From Paludibacter sp. (GTDB lineage: Bacteria > Bacteroidota > Bacteroidia > Bacteroidales > Paludibacteraceae), in NCBI GenBank assembly GCA_028710415.1, contig JAQTUE010000012.1, forward strand, positions 101,114-165,113: a stretch of DNA of 64,000 nt, given 5' to 3'. Made by a program: the position numbers and the translations under genes. Below, one piece after another: positions 17,525-26,428 of the stretch. Each line of letters begins with the position of its first letter. The first letter of the stretch is position 1. The notes under the pieces were generated by a model. That model had not been told where the DNA came from. It saw only the letters and a program-made list of their open reading frames with translations, and did not search any database.

Positions 17525-17791
17525 AGTGATCCTTCCAGTGAAAAGGAGAATTTTGGCTTCATTCTATCAGAAAACAAACAAAAAAACAATATATTATTTT
17601 TTTATTTATTTAATTGAATTTTTTTGTTTATATAAAAACTTTATTGCTATATGTTTTTTTGAAGTATTTTGCATTCGCGTAGGCTATTGTTGTATATACT
17701 GATTCAACTCAGACGAGAATTAAAGATATGGAAAAATGACAGAAAGGAAAAGCCCCTACATTAAGTAAGAGCTGATTATTAAAGAGGATTG

Positions 17792-18322
17792 CTAACGTTT
17801 TGGGGTTTGATTTTTTTGAATTTTGATAACTTCAAAATCTTGTTTTCTGCGAAAAACGACTCGATCATCAAGAATAGGGCAAGAATCAAGTGCCGTATCG
17901 AGCATGATTGTATTATACGTATCAAATGAAAGATTCAGAATACTATTTAATGCTTCACTTGAAGTTTTATTGATAATTCGATCTACAAGTACATCAGGTT
18001 CATCCCAAAAATTTTCAGGGATTACAATTGAAACAAAATAAATGGATTGTTTTGCGGATACATTGCTGATAGTTTCAACCCAAATTGGGATGCCCGGACT
18101 ATCGAAACTCACAATAGTTGTATCACCATCTCCATCTTTTTTAAAAGAAACATATTGCTGCGCTATGTTCATTTGGTTCGATGTATTTTTTTGTCTTGCT
18201 ACAACGAAGACATACAGAAGAACTCTTCCAAGTTTTTCTTTTCCATTTTCCATTTTGTCGACACTAACATATAAATAGGGAGAGACAAAAAATACATTCG
18301 GATAAGAATTTTTTTCTGACAA
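17792..18322 (-). CDS. Hypothetical protein, 176 aa
   Basis: A soluble protein of unknown family, rich in beta strands (PNVFFVSPYLYVSVDKM, LGRVLLYVFVVARQ, SIYFVSIVIPENFW) and ending with a basic tail. It is the last gene of the upper minus-strand T4SS operon, 20 bases after the exported 126-aa gene. No motif allows a function. Confidence 0.62.
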   Translation of the reverse strand: MSEKNSYPNVFFVSPYLYVSVDKMENGKEKLGRVLLYVFVVARQKNTSNQMNIAQQYVSFKKDGDGDTTIVSFDSPGIPIWVETISNVSAKQSIYFVSIVIPENFWDEPDVLVDRIINKTSSEALNSILNLSFDTYNTIMLDTALDSCPILDDRVVFRRKQDFEVIKIQKNQTPKR

Positions 18323-18342
18323 AACTAACCTCCTTTGTTTGC

Positions 18343-18723
18343 TTATTGAGAAACAGCGTCTCTCATCATCTGCTCAAGCTCTTTTTTAAATTGACCATAG
18401 TCAAAATTAGGGTAATAATATTTAAAATCCCGTCCTTTTTCAAGTGCAACACGCAAAGCTTTTATAAAATCATCCCGTGTGTCTTCATTAGCACCTTGCT
18501 TCATAGACTTATTGCCTAAGTCGTTTTCATCTAAACGTCTCGGCATTACATCACTATAAGACGGCACTTTTTCAACTGGGACGACTTCAACAACTGACTC
18601 TTTGTTTTTTGCCGTCGGCGGAACATTCACAATTTTACTTATTGCATCAACATCTATCCCTATGGTTTGAGCAGGAAGCAGTTGAGCAAAAAGAAAAAAT
18701 AATCCGAAAAAAAATTTCTTCAT
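18343..18723 (-). CDS. Exported hypothetical protein, 126 aa
   Basis: The ATG at 18723 has an AAGGA site 7 bases upstream and gives the signal peptide MKKFFFGLFFLFAQLLPAQ. The mature part is charged, with a helical C terminus (YDYGQFKKELEQMM-like composition). An upstream in-frame start at 18777 would remove the signal. Probably periplasmic; role unknown. Confidence 0.65.
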   Translation of the reverse strand: MKKFFFGLFFLFAQLLPAQTIGIDVDAISKIVNVPPTAKNKESVVEVVPVEKVPSYSDVMPRRLDENDLGNKSMKQGANEDTRDDFIKALRVALEKGRDFKYYYPNFDYGQFKKELEQMMRDAVSQ

Positions 18724-18751
18724 AATAGTATCCTTATTTTTGTAGTAATTC

Positions 18752-19348
18752 TCATGCAACAGCAAACAAAGTGTCAAATTGAACCGGTGAAATCATATCC
18801 GACGTATTAGCGCCTTTGGCCCCACTGATGTATAAATACATCGCAAGGCTCATAATCCCTGAAGTATCATCACGCATTTCAGTAATATAAAAATCGCCGA
18901 GAGTGCGCCACATTTCACGATCTCTGCTGTCAACAACTGTGCAGTTTAGGAGAAACCCGTTTAATGCACTTCCGTTGCCGGAATATTTAATAAGATATGT
19001 AAATACGCTAATAGCGAAGAAATCGCGATAGTCTTTGAAATTGCGATCATCTATTGCACTATTGCGCGCATAAACCATACCAAGTGTTTTTTCGGAGAGA
19101 TCCATAAAGCCGGAAGCTAAATCGATAGCTTTGCTTTGGTTGATCGCAGCTTTAATCTCTTCCCCGCTGAATACATCTTGCATCGGACCAAAAACAATTT
19201 TTTGAACCAACTTATCAATAAATTCCGGCAAATTTTCAGTCGCCGGCAGAGATGACTTTATCGGCTCAATTTTTCCAATTTGATTATTTATCTGCTCATA
19301 ATGGTTGGCAAGAAGATGGCCAAGATCAAGCGTTTCGTCATCACTCAT
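18752..19348 (-). CDS. Hypothetical cytoplasmic protein, 198 aa
   Basis: The protein is globular, helical and without signal peptide. Features: LGHLLANHYEQINNQIGKI, FIDKLVQKIVFGPMQDVFSG, and a C-terminal RTLGDFYITEMRDDTSGIMS. The start ATG at 19348 lies inside the 3' end of the preceding gene (8-base overlap) with an AAGAG site. No family recognised. Its place between exported proteins suggests an assembly or chaperone role, which is inference. Confidence 0.62.
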   Translation of the reverse strand: MSDDETLDLGHLLANHYEQINNQIGKIEPIKSSLPATENLPEFIDKLVQKIVFGPMQDVFSGEEIKAAINQSKAIDLASGFMDLSEKTLGMVYARNSAIDDRNFKDYRDFFAISVFTYLIKYSGNGSALNGFLLNCTVVDSRDREMWRTLGDFYITEMRDDTSGIMSLAMYLYISGAKGANTSDMISPVQFDTLFAVA

Positions 19349-19712
19349 TGTCGCTCTTTTTAACTGCAAGCACACCGATCGCTTGTTTCACAGCATTTGC
19401 ATCAATGCCGGGAGTGTTTTTCGCATAAGAATACAATGCCGCAAGTATCCGATTGAAATTCTCAATTTTTTGCTCTTTATTGTCGAGAATGATGGTGATA
19501 CCATCGCCGCTCATTACAACGTCGTCGCCAGACAAAGAAAAGCTTGAAGCTGGTACAGAATCAAGACGTTTCTCAAAAGCACGAAAGTTATTTGAAGTCA
19601 CGTCCCCCACCATCCCAAACGGGACAGAATAAACAGACACCTTTGTTTCGGCTAAAAGAGACAACGGAGTTAGCATAACTGCAGCTATTCCAACGGCCAA
19701 GATTTTTTTCAT
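19341..19712 (-). CDS. Exported hypothetical protein, 123 aa
   Basis: Starting at the ATG at 19712 (AAGG 8 bases upstream; the GTG at 19721 overlaps that site) gives the signal peptide MKKILAVGIAAVMLTPLSLLA. The mature domain (TKVSVYSVPFGMVGDVTSNN, GITIILDNKEQKIENFNRIL) looks alpha/beta. Unknown family; T4SS operon member. Confidence 0.62.
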   Translation of the reverse strand: MKKILAVGIAAVMLTPLSLLAETKVSVYSVPFGMVGDVTSNNFRAFEKRLDSVPASSFSLSGDDVVMSGDGITIILDNKEQKIENFNRILAALYSYAKNTPGIDANAVKQAIGVLAVKKSDNE

Positions 19713-19724
19713 GATTTTCACCTT

Positions 19725-20354
19725 TTATGCAAATCGATGTTGATCGAGTTTGCTTGCTTCACTGTCATTAGTGTTTAAATAATTATGAATGAAGGTAGCA
19801 GTGGATGTTCCATCTGGATTAATAACATCAGGACGCCCACCGATATCGAAAGGACGTCCTCTGTATTTCACCAAACTCAACAAAGCCGACATTTTCATTA
19901 ACCCCATTTTTGGCAGACCCTTCGAAACCAAACGTTCCATTACCCTTTGCTGATGCCAAAGATAAACTTTAAACTTCGATGTATCGGCAAACTCTTTGAT
20001 AGCGACATATCCACTCTCAGTCAGAGGTACACGAAAAATATCAAAAGGATCTACGCCCGCATCGATTAATGCATCTTTCATGGCTTCAGCCATAATTTCG
20101 CCATTTTCGTCAAGATCAAAAGAGACTAAAACGGAAACATCCGCTCCGCCTTGACGGTATGCGACATATTCGTCAATAATTGCTCGGAACGTCTTATTAT
20201 CATTCAGTTCCGCTCGCACCAGATATTCATTATTGATTTTCTCAATACGACTTAAATAAGTAAGAGCATACATCGTTAAATCCGTACTTGTACTTCCATC
20301 CATCCGATGGCTTCCGATAATACTTTCGGCAATTACGATATAGTGGCCTTTCAT
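19725..20354 (-). CDS. TOPRIM-domain protein in T4SS operon, 209 aa
   Basis: The N terminus HYIVIAES and SFDLDENGEIMAEAMKDAL (about residues 85-105) match the two halves of a TOPRIM fold as in type IA topoisomerases, where the motifs are VIVES and DxDREGE. The acidic triad-type residues (Asp, Asp, Glu) are kept. The rest of a topoisomerase, with its tyrosine and gate domains, is missing. The start by ATGA overlap at 20354 is clear. A nuclease, primase-like or regulatory DNA function is possible; it is out of place among exported proteins. The TOPRIM call is from motif reading only. Confidence 0.6.
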   Translation of the reverse strand: MKGHYIVIAESIIGSHRMDGSTSTDLTMYALTYLSRIEKINNEYLVRAELNDNKTFRAIIDEYVAYRQGGADVSVLVSFDLDENGEIMAEAMKDALIDAGVDPFDIFRVPLTESGYVAIKEFADTSKFKVYLWHQQRVMERLVSKGLPKMGLMKMSALLSLVKYRGRPFDIGGRPDVINPDGTSTATFIHNYLNTNDSEASKLDQHRFA

Positions 20355-21604
20355 AAGACCCCTCCGGAACATTTAGAAGAAAACGTATTAAGCGGAATGG
20401 CAATTTCAGGTTTGCCGGCACCTTTTACGTATGAATAGCTACCATCTTTATGCGTCAACACAACATTTTCAATGCCAGAGTAGGGGGTTGATGTAGTCTT
20501 CATGCTTTTATCACCGATCTTCAACAAAGAGATTTTGCTAAAATCGCACTGGTAGTCATTTGTACCACTATTAGCGTTAGTGTTTGCCTTTGATTTTGCA
20601 TCACCTTCTTTGGGACAAAAACCGCCGTCAAGAGTTGTGGCACCCGAAGAACATGTGATTGTCTTTTTTGAAACATCTTTAATTTTTGGGACTACAATCT
20701 TTTTTGGATACGATTTTGCAGGAACGGGCGTCGTAATTGCTTTTACATGAGCAGAATAAGATGGCTTTGTAGCAACATACTCACGCTGATCCGCACCGAG
20801 GAGAATAATAGAATCCGTATTGGCATAATCGTTATGAATGATATTTTTCAAGACAAAGCATCCGATTTTTTCACCGATAACGTAATAATTCTTTTTGCCA
20901 ATAAGGAAACCAGATACACGCTTGATCGCTATGTAATTAAATGGTTTCCCACCTGTTTCCCCGCCTTTTACCCAAGCATCTTCCAATCTATGAAATTCTT
21001 CTTCGATTGCTAAACTCGGAAAATTTGACATGGTTTCTGGGAGACGTACCATCGGCTGTACCGGGCACTTAACTTCTCCGCCGTCTTTAAGAATGGTCCG
21101 TTCAATTTTAACAACCCTGACCGGCATATCCTTAATGAGCTCTCGAATGTCACCAAGATATTTTTTGACGATTATCGGGTTTTGCATATATCCATTTTTT
21201 GGATCGCTGTTGTAGACCACTTCCGTTTCTACCCCGCTGTCAGCCAATCTATCTTGAATCATGCTTGCATCAGCTTTTCGCTCAAACGCACCAAAAACTA
21301 TAAAGTTTTCACCAGAGCTCACCCTTTTCGCTGTTTTTACATCGAGTATTTGTTGCTGTTGGGCAATGTTCTCATAAAAAATAATGTCAACAAGGTTCAT
21401 CTTGTCAAGATTAGCAACAACAAGATATTTGCCTTGGTATTGATCGAGGATGGTTTCTTGCAAACCTTCTCGAAGTTGCTTGTTGATAAGGGAGGTGGTG
21501 TTGTATACACCTTCTTTGTAATCTTCAAGTGCCTTATTTGGTATCGCCCCGAAGAGGGTGAAGGGGAGGGCAATCAAAGGGGCTAATATCCATCGGGCTT
21601 TCAT
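20351..21604 (-). CDS. Exported protein with SPOR-like domain, 417 aa
   Basis: The ATG at 21604 gives the signal peptide MKARWILAPLIALPFTLFG. At about residues 95-130 the stretch NFIVFGAFERKADASMIQDR and LADSGVETEVVY resembles a SPOR peptidoglycan-binding repeat. The following part has beta strands (VRVVKIERTI, YYVIGEKIGCFVL) and a C-terminal Cys pair or quartet (TITCSSGAT, GGFCPKEG, YQCDFSK, SSKCSGG). Likely a periplasmic or outer-membrane associated T4SS part. The SPOR similarity is moderate. Confidence 0.55.
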   Translation of the reverse strand: MKARWILAPLIALPFTLFGAIPNKALEDYKEGVYNTTSLINKQLREGLQETILDQYQGKYLVVANLDKMNLVDIIFYENIAQQQQILDVKTAKRVSSGENFIVFGAFERKADASMIQDRLADSGVETEVVYNSDPKNGYMQNPIIVKKYLGDIRELIKDMPVRVVKIERTILKDGGEVKCPVQPMVRLPETMSNFPSLAIEEEFHRLEDAWVKGGETGGKPFNYIAIKRVSGFLIGKKNYYVIGEKIGCFVLKNIIHNDYANTDSIILLGADQREYVATKPSYSAHVKAITTPVPAKSYPKKIVVPKIKDVSKKTITCSSGATTLDGGFCPKEGDAKSKANTNANSGTNDYQCDFSKISLLKIGDKSMKTTSTPYSGIENVVLTHKDGSYSYVKGAGKPEIAIPLNTFSSKCSGGVL

Positions 21605-21615
21605 ACTATTACCCG

Positions 21616-22029
21616 TTATCGCGCAAAGGTAATTGCTTCGTTCCAGAAGCTTACGACAAGCAGGTTCCATGTATCCATAAACCCTTTCCCGAAGAAAATT
21701 CCGCCGATTATGCCATAAGCTAAAAAAGTGATAGCAACACCGCCAAGTGCTGCAGCAATTAGTTTACCGAGCTTTTGCCATTTCGGTTCGAATTGGCTTG
21801 TCTCTTCTTTGTTTTCAAGATGCTCTTTTGCTGTTTTCCACGCCCAATAGCCGATACCTATCGGAATAAACGCCAGAATCCAAATAGCATGCCCGATCAA
21901 TCCCTGAGCAGTTTGTCTTGCACTATCAATCCCATCCTCCATGGATGTAAAGTGTCCATCACCGGCCGCCATAAGATCAGCAGCAACTAATAGCAACATC
22001 AAGATGAGGGGCCATCGTGTTTTTTGCAT
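21616..22029 (-). CDS. VirB2/TrbC-like pilin candidate 1 (137 aa)
   Basis: Signal peptide MQKTRWPLILMLLLVAADLMA, then two hydrophobic segments (ILAFIPIGIGYWAWKTA; IAAALGGVAITFLAYGIIGG) separated by a polar loop. Two segments after a signal peptide are the layout of T4SS pilin precursors. The C terminus TWNLLVVSFWNEAITFA is nearly repeated in the next gene upstream. Larger than typical VirB2 (about 100-120 residues). It may form the conjugative pilus or a membrane pore; pilin status is inferred. Confidence 0.55.
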   Translation of the reverse strand: MQKTRWPLILMLLLVAADLMAAGDGHFTSMEDGIDSARQTAQGLIGHAIWILAFIPIGIGYWAWKTAKEHLENKEETSQFEPKWQKLGKLIAAALGGVAITFLAYGIIGGIFFGKGFMDTWNLLVVSFWNEAITFAR

Positions 22030-22104
22030 GTGTTATCCTTTTTTTCTGTGTGGTTTTCTGCCTTTGGGCATTTCTAATGGCTCATACAAAGTCATTAAAA
22101 ATAC

Positions 22105-22527
22105 TCAATGCGCTACATTTGATATTGCTTCTCTCCAAAATGAAACAACCAATTGATTCCATATTTCGAAAAAGCTCATTGAGCCACTTGGATCCGCATA
22201 GGTTTTTACAAAAATGCCATATATGATAAACACACCGGATAAAGCAAAGACTCCATTTAATGCAATCCCTGACATGTGCTCAAGGATTGTATTTTTTTGC
22301 TCCATCTTTCCATCAATGTAATGCTTATATTTTTTCATTGTATGAGAAGTCGCCCACCCAAGCAACAATGCAGGGATTACAGCTAATATCCAGACAAGAG
22401 AATGAAAAATATGAACAAGCATATTGAACAGCTCTTGCGCATTCGAGGCGAGAGCTTCGGCTCTGTCAACTCCTGCAGCCGATGCACTAAGTGCGATCAA
22501 CGGCAAAAAGCGAATGAACGATTTCAA
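22105..22527 (-). CDS. VirB2/TrbC-like pilin candidate 2 (140 aa)
   Basis: A paralogue of the adjacent 137-aa protein: signal peptide MKSFIRFLPLIALSASAAG, hydrophobic segments SLVWILAVIPALLLGWATS and IALNGVFALSGVFIIYGIFV, and an end IWNQLVVSFWREAISNVAH matching WNLLVVSFWNEAITFAR. Start by ATGA overlap with the upstream coiled-coil gene. The 75 bp between the two pilin-like genes hold only a ribosome-binding site. Either a duplicated pilin or major and minor subunits. Confidence 0.55.
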   Translation of the reverse strand: MKSFIRFLPLIALSASAAGVDRAEALASNAQELFNMLVHIFHSLVWILAVIPALLLGWATSHTMKKYKHYIDGKMEQKNTILEHMSGIALNGVFALSGVFIIYGIFVKTYADPSGSMSFFEIWNQLVVSFWREAISNVAH

Positions 22528-23396
22528 TGTCTCATCCCAGCAACAGCCGACTTAGGGGCTGGATTAGAATTAAACGTATTGAAGAGACTGGCCATTTCAC
22601 CAAGTTCTGTCGGTTCCTCGGACCCATCACCAACAGACGAAACAACTCCACCCTCCGCTTCACGCTTGACCGTTTCACTGATTTGCATTAAATCATTCAT
22701 GGAGAGTTTCACACCATGAGCGGCAGGCTCGTGTATTTTTTCATCCACCGTTGCAGGTGATTCAACATTTGCGGGGCTAAGTAAGTTTTCAGCGGTCAAA
22801 TCTTGTGTATTGTTTACCACTACCGCTGGCTCAGAAAGAACTACTGAAGGCAACGTATTTTCGATTTCACTAAGCGCACTGTCAATAGAATCAAGAACGA
22901 GATTGATTTCTTTGATCAATCCATCAAGACTCCCGATGATTTTTGCGAAGAGCATATCGATCTTTGTTTCTTTTACCGGAGGGGTATGTGCATCAATATC
23001 TTCAAAGATTGCATGAAAAGATTCTTCATCTCTGCCTCCGTTTTCAAAAAAGGTTTTTACCTTTTCAATTTCTTCCGGAGATTCTGCGATCGATTCAATT
23101 CTTTCATTAATCCATTTTTGCATTGACTGTTCAAGTTGAGGCAATACATCACCACTGAAATTTTTAATTTTTAGTTCGGTGTGGTCAATTTTACTTACCG
23201 TCTCTTCAAGTTTTTGTTGTTCGGATTCACCATCCAACTGCGGAATCTTTTTCGCGCGTGCCTTTAATAGAGCAAGTCGCTCCGTCGCTTCTTCAATACT
23301 CGGATGCTTCTCCTTGTATTGATCCAGTAGTACATAAGCCTCAAACACATCAGCATATTTTTTTATACGATCTGCTTTTTTTAAATCTTTTTCCAT
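22524..23396 (-). CDS. Coiled-coil cytoplasmic protein, 290 aa
   Basis: First gene of the upper minus-strand T4SS operon. It is entirely soluble: charged coiled coil at residues 1-120 (SIEEATERLALLKARAKKIP), acidic middle, and Ser/Val/Glu-rich linker, then a short C-terminal helix (MASLFNTFNSNPAP). No family recognised. The divergent gap of 108 bases to the plus-strand T4SS operon should contain both promoters. Confidence 0.62.
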   Translation of the reverse strand: MEKDLKKADRIKKYADVFEAYVLLDQYKEKHPSIEEATERLALLKARAKKIPQLDGESEQQKLEETVSKIDHTELKIKNFSGDVLPQLEQSMQKWINERIESIAESPEEIEKVKTFFENGGRDEESFHAIFEDIDAHTPPVKETKIDMLFAKIIGSLDGLIKEINLVLDSIDSALSEIENTLPSVVLSEPAVVVNNTQDLTAENLLSPANVESPATVDEKIHEPAAHGVKLSMNDLMQISETVKREAEGGVVSSVGDGSEEPTELGEMASLFNTFNSNPAPKSAVAGMRH

Positions 23397-23504
23397 GAAA
23401 TCTCCTTTATTTTAGGGACTGTGGCAAAAATTGTAGCAAAAAAAATCTTGATTAAGAAATTTTTTTTTGATATAGTATTTTTTATTTTCTTTTTGGAGAT
23501 TCCG

Positions 23505-24440
23505 ATGCGGAAAAAATTAGCTGCTGCTCACTTATTGTTTACGTCAAAAAACAACGTACAAGAAAAAACTGAACAGCTTGAAGAACAACCTACGGAACGG
23601 GTTGACACCCCTAAAACGGAACTTGAAGAAGAGACAATCCACAATAATATTGGAGTTGAAACAATGGATAGCGATAAAAACAACCTCGGCGATCTTGGCG
23701 GCTTTGAACCAGATGTAATAAATTACGATGAAAAGGAAGGTGTAAAAACTTCACAGTCCGGTGAAGAAAACAAAGTCGGTCTGGTGCAAAAGTTTAAAAA
23801 CTTACCACTTTGGGGAAAAGGTGCTGTCGCAATAGTGGTAGTGTCTATTTTTATGATCGTCCAAGATTATCGCAAGCAATCCAGCAAACCTCTCCCCGCT
23901 GCTGAAGTTGAAATTACCGCTGAGATGAATACATCAAAAGCACCGGAAGTTGAAACTAAGCCTGTAGCTGAACAAACCCCCGAACAAGTCAAAATGGAAA
24001 AACTCAACTCTTGTTTAATTGCTTCCCCTTTAACTTTCAAGTTTGGTCAAGAGGGTGTTATTCCGATGGTAGGCGAGCAACAAGTCAGCAATGAAACACC
24101 TTTCTGTGAAGAGTTCACCTTGAAAAATTATCACCTCGATGGGGCAAATAACAGTCTGTCTATTGTAGGGGATATTTATTCAGGGACAAATCTTGTGAAA
24201 CATATTTCAGTGGATCCGTTGGCATATTTCAAACCAACCTACTATCTTGAAGGGATAAGCATCCGTCATCCTAAAACTCAGGCTGAAGTGCAATATATGC
24301 CGGGAGACTTTATTTTGAAGTCGCCTTCTGCATCTTTACAATTGACAGGAGTGTTAGATAAAGGGGCGACCGTTGAATACAGCCTAATGTTTAATGGTCA
24401 AAAAACAGCGATCAGTGTTGATCGTAAATACGTTCAATAA
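23505..24440 (+). CDS. Bitopic T4SS protein with periplasmic domain, 311 aa
   Basis: The ATG at 23505 has a TTGGAGA site 6 bases upstream; the open frame starts further up at 23421 but in the promoter. Residues 1-100 are an acidic cytoplasmic region with coiled-coil character, followed by a membrane segment (KGAVAIVVVSIFMIVQDY, about 108-125). The C-terminal 150 residues are a periplasmic beta domain (FTLKNYHLDGANNSLSIVGD, ASLQLTGVLDKGATVEYSLM). By layout it could be a TraP/DotF-type protein of MPF-I systems. First gene of the plus arm. Confidence 0.55.
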   Translation: MRKKLAAAHLLFTSKNNVQEKTEQLEEQPTERVDTPKTELEEETIHNNIGVETMDSDKNNLGDLGGFEPDVINYDEKEGVKTSQSGEENKVGLVQKFKNLPLWGKGAVAIVVVSIFMIVQDYRKQSSKPLPAAEVEITAEMNTSKAPEVETKPVAEQTPEQVKMEKLNSCLIASPLTFKFGQEGVIPMVGEQQVSNETPFCEEFTLKNYHLDGANNSLSIVGDIYSGTNLVKHISVDPLAYFKPTYYLEGISIRHPKTQAEVQYMPGDFILKSPSASLQLTGVLDKGATVEYSLMFNGQKTAISVDRKYVQ

Positions 24441-24451
24441 GAGGCGAAAGG

Positions 24452-25108
24452 ATGGAAGCTACAGAAGGAAAAATTCTTGCCTCAACCGGGCTACTGTTTG
24501 GTACGATAGCCATTTTACTATTCTTGCTTCCATTTTTTCTGTACAGTAAAAACAGAGATGAAATCAGACAAGAAGGACCCATAAAGGTTATTGGCGAAGT
24601 CCTTTTTTTTCATGTACTGCTTATGGTTGTGCTTGTTATTTTTACAAGTGCGATAAACACTATAGTATTGAAACCGGAGTTTAGTCCTGAACAAGGTATC
24701 AAGTATTTTTTTGGGAACTCTAACTCAACTGCTATGTGGGACTATTGGTTATCCAAAAGTGTAACTTCTACAACATCATCTTTAAACACAATCGAGTCTG
24801 ATGTTATGTCTTCTTTCATAGCGGTAATGAAATATTACTCGCTCTTCGTGTTTATTATATGTGTTGCTATCCCTATTGCAGTCTTATGGCAAACGGTGGG
24901 GAATATCACGGCCGTTGCACATGAAGGAACCCCTCATTATCAAGATTTTTTTGCATCCATGCAAACGTCTTTTTTGACCTATTTTGGTATGACCGCTATT
25001 GTTGTTGTTCACTGCTCTATAGCTTCCATCTATGTTGCTCTTTATATCGATGGTTTTAGTTTTTATACGCTCATCAATAGAGCTTGGCATATTTTGCTTT
25101 TTGGATGA
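24452..25108 (+). CDS. Four-pass membrane protein, 218 aa
   Basis: Four hydrophobic segments: about residues 9-30 (LASTGLLFGTIAILLFLLPF), 46-70 (VLFFHVLLMVVLVIFTSAIN), 132-155 (LFVFIICVAIPIAVLWQTVG) and 175-200 (FGMTAIVVVHCSIASIYVAL). No motif names it. It sits between the bitopic protein and the small two-pass protein of the T4SS plus arm and is probably part of the inner-membrane complex. Confidence 0.6.
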   Translation: MEATEGKILASTGLLFGTIAILLFLLPFFLYSKNRDEIRQEGPIKVIGEVLFFHVLLMVVLVIFTSAINTIVLKPEFSPEQGIKYFFGNSNSTAMWDYWLSKSVTSTTSSLNTIESDVMSSFIAVMKYYSLFVFIICVAIPIAVLWQTVGNITAVAHEGTPHYQDFFASMQTSFLTYFGMTAIVVVHCSIASIYVALYIDGFSFYTLINRAWHILLFG

Positions 25109-25116
25109 GGTAGAGC

Positions 25117-25467
25117 ATGCAAAATAATAAACGCCCGTTACGTTACGATGAATTTATTTTCAAACTCCAATTCCAAAGAAAAGTTCATCCTGCAGTTTAT
25201 ATGTTTTCTAAGCCTTCAACAAAAGTTATTGGTTTTGTCATGCTTGGATACTATTTTTTCCCGTCCAATGCGGAATGGATATTCGCAATCGGGTTTTATC
25301 TCTTAATGCGCAAATATACCGATACGCAGATGACATATAAAGCAAAACTTGCTTCTTATTATCACGGCAAAGAAGATCAAGCAATACCAGCGATCTCATT
25401 TTATTCTCAAAAGAAAGAACACTATCTCAAACATCAAATAAAGGCAAAAAACGATGAAGCGAAATAA
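25117..25467 (+). CDS. Small T4SS membrane protein (IcmT/TraL-like layout), 116 aa
   Basis: A hairpin of two membrane segments (about residues 37-50 and 53-68: STKVIGFVMLGYYFF; WIFAIGFYLLMRKY) follows a polar N terminus, with a charged C-terminal tail. This matches in size and shape IcmT/TraK of MPF-I systems or TraL/VirB3 of others; sequence similarity is too weak to choose. It overlaps the next gene by 14 bases. Confidence 0.45.
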   Translation: MQNNKRPLRYDEFIFKLQFQRKVHPAVYMFSKPSTKVIGFVMLGYYFFPSNAEWIFAIGFYLLMRKYTDTQMTYKAKLASYYHGKEDQAIPAISFYSQKKEHYLKHQIKAKNDEAK

Positions 25468-26428
25468 TTTATTCCCGAGCGTTGTAAGCGCTGCGGCATG
25501 TTTTATATTATTGGGTTCTACTTGCTTTGCGCGAGAAGCTCCTGCACCACTTGATGCTGAAACCGTATTATCAGAAACAATGACTGATCCGGCAAAATCA
25601 AAAATGGATGTTCCAAATGGACCAAATGGTAGTGCGGTAGATTATCGACCTGATGCACCTGTATCTGCGGATGCCGGCTCAGTTAGTACCTTATACCCGC
25701 TTGACAGGACACAGGGGTTTAAATCTAAAACCCCTGAGCTTCAGCAAGATGCATTTGAAATGGACATTGACAAAGTTATAGCGAACCGTGTTTTAAAGCA
25801 ACAGCGTAGATATCAACGTATTGTAAACGGGATACATGATGTTGCATTCTTGCAAAAACCGATTACGAAACCTTTCTCGGCAATCGATACGGTGTATGTC
25901 ACAACAGAATATATTACTACTCTCGTTTTTCCAAAAGGGCTTAAAGTCCAGTATGCTGATAGTGGTGAGACATTCGATATAAACAAATTCGATCAAAACG
26001 CCTTATGGTTTCAACCGAAAAGAAATTTTCAGGGAACAAATATGGTTGTTGGTCTAACAGATGGTAATCAAAATTATGTTGTAACGATAACGATTGAAAA
26101 ATATCTACCCGGCAATATTGTCAAAGATAATGTCGAAGAGCGTTATCTTAATTGTGGTGAATACATTTCGACGATGATCCGCTATATCAACCCTCCGAAA
26201 ATAGACTCGATCGATGTGTTAAAAAAATACTTTTCTCTTTTTGGAGAAAACAGTATTAAAAAATTCAAAAAGAATGGAGCATTTGATGTCATTACTATAG
26301 GCGGGATGCCATTTTATATCATACGTGATGATAATCGCGGGGATATTGTTTATGAAAATGTTTCTTTCAGAATCTCCGATCGTTATGAACAATTTGCAGA
26401 ACTCACAAAAGGACGGAAAAAACAATGA
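25454..26428 (+). CDS. VirB9/DotH-like outer core protein, 324 aa
   Basis: Signal peptide MKRNNLFPSVVSAAACFILLGSTCFA. Residues about 140-220 contain TEYITTLVFPKGLKVQYADS, LWFQPKRNFQGTNMVVGLTD and NYVVTITIEKY, which follow the order of the VirB9/TrbG/TraK/DotH beta domain (tip strand, hydrophobic core, 'P...G..NL.V...G..Y.....'). VirB9 proteins form the outer-membrane ring with VirB7 and VirB10. The neighbour genes are a small lipoprotein and a VirB10-like gene, in agreement. Family call moderate. Confidence 0.6.
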   Translation: MKRNNLFPSVVSAAACFILLGSTCFAREAPAPLDAETVLSETMTDPAKSKMDVPNGPNGSAVDYRPDAPVSADAGSVSTLYPLDRTQGFKSKTPELQQDAFEMDIDKVIANRVLKQQRRYQRIVNGIHDVAFLQKPITKPFSAIDTVYVTTEYITTLVFPKGLKVQYADSGETFDINKFDQNALWFQPKRNFQGTNMVVGLTDGNQNYVVTITIEKYLPGNIVKDNVEERYLNCGEYISTMIRYINPPKIDSIDVLKKYFSLFGENSIKKFKKNGAFDVITIGGMPFYIIRDDNRGDIVYENVSFRISDRYEQFAELTKGRKKQ

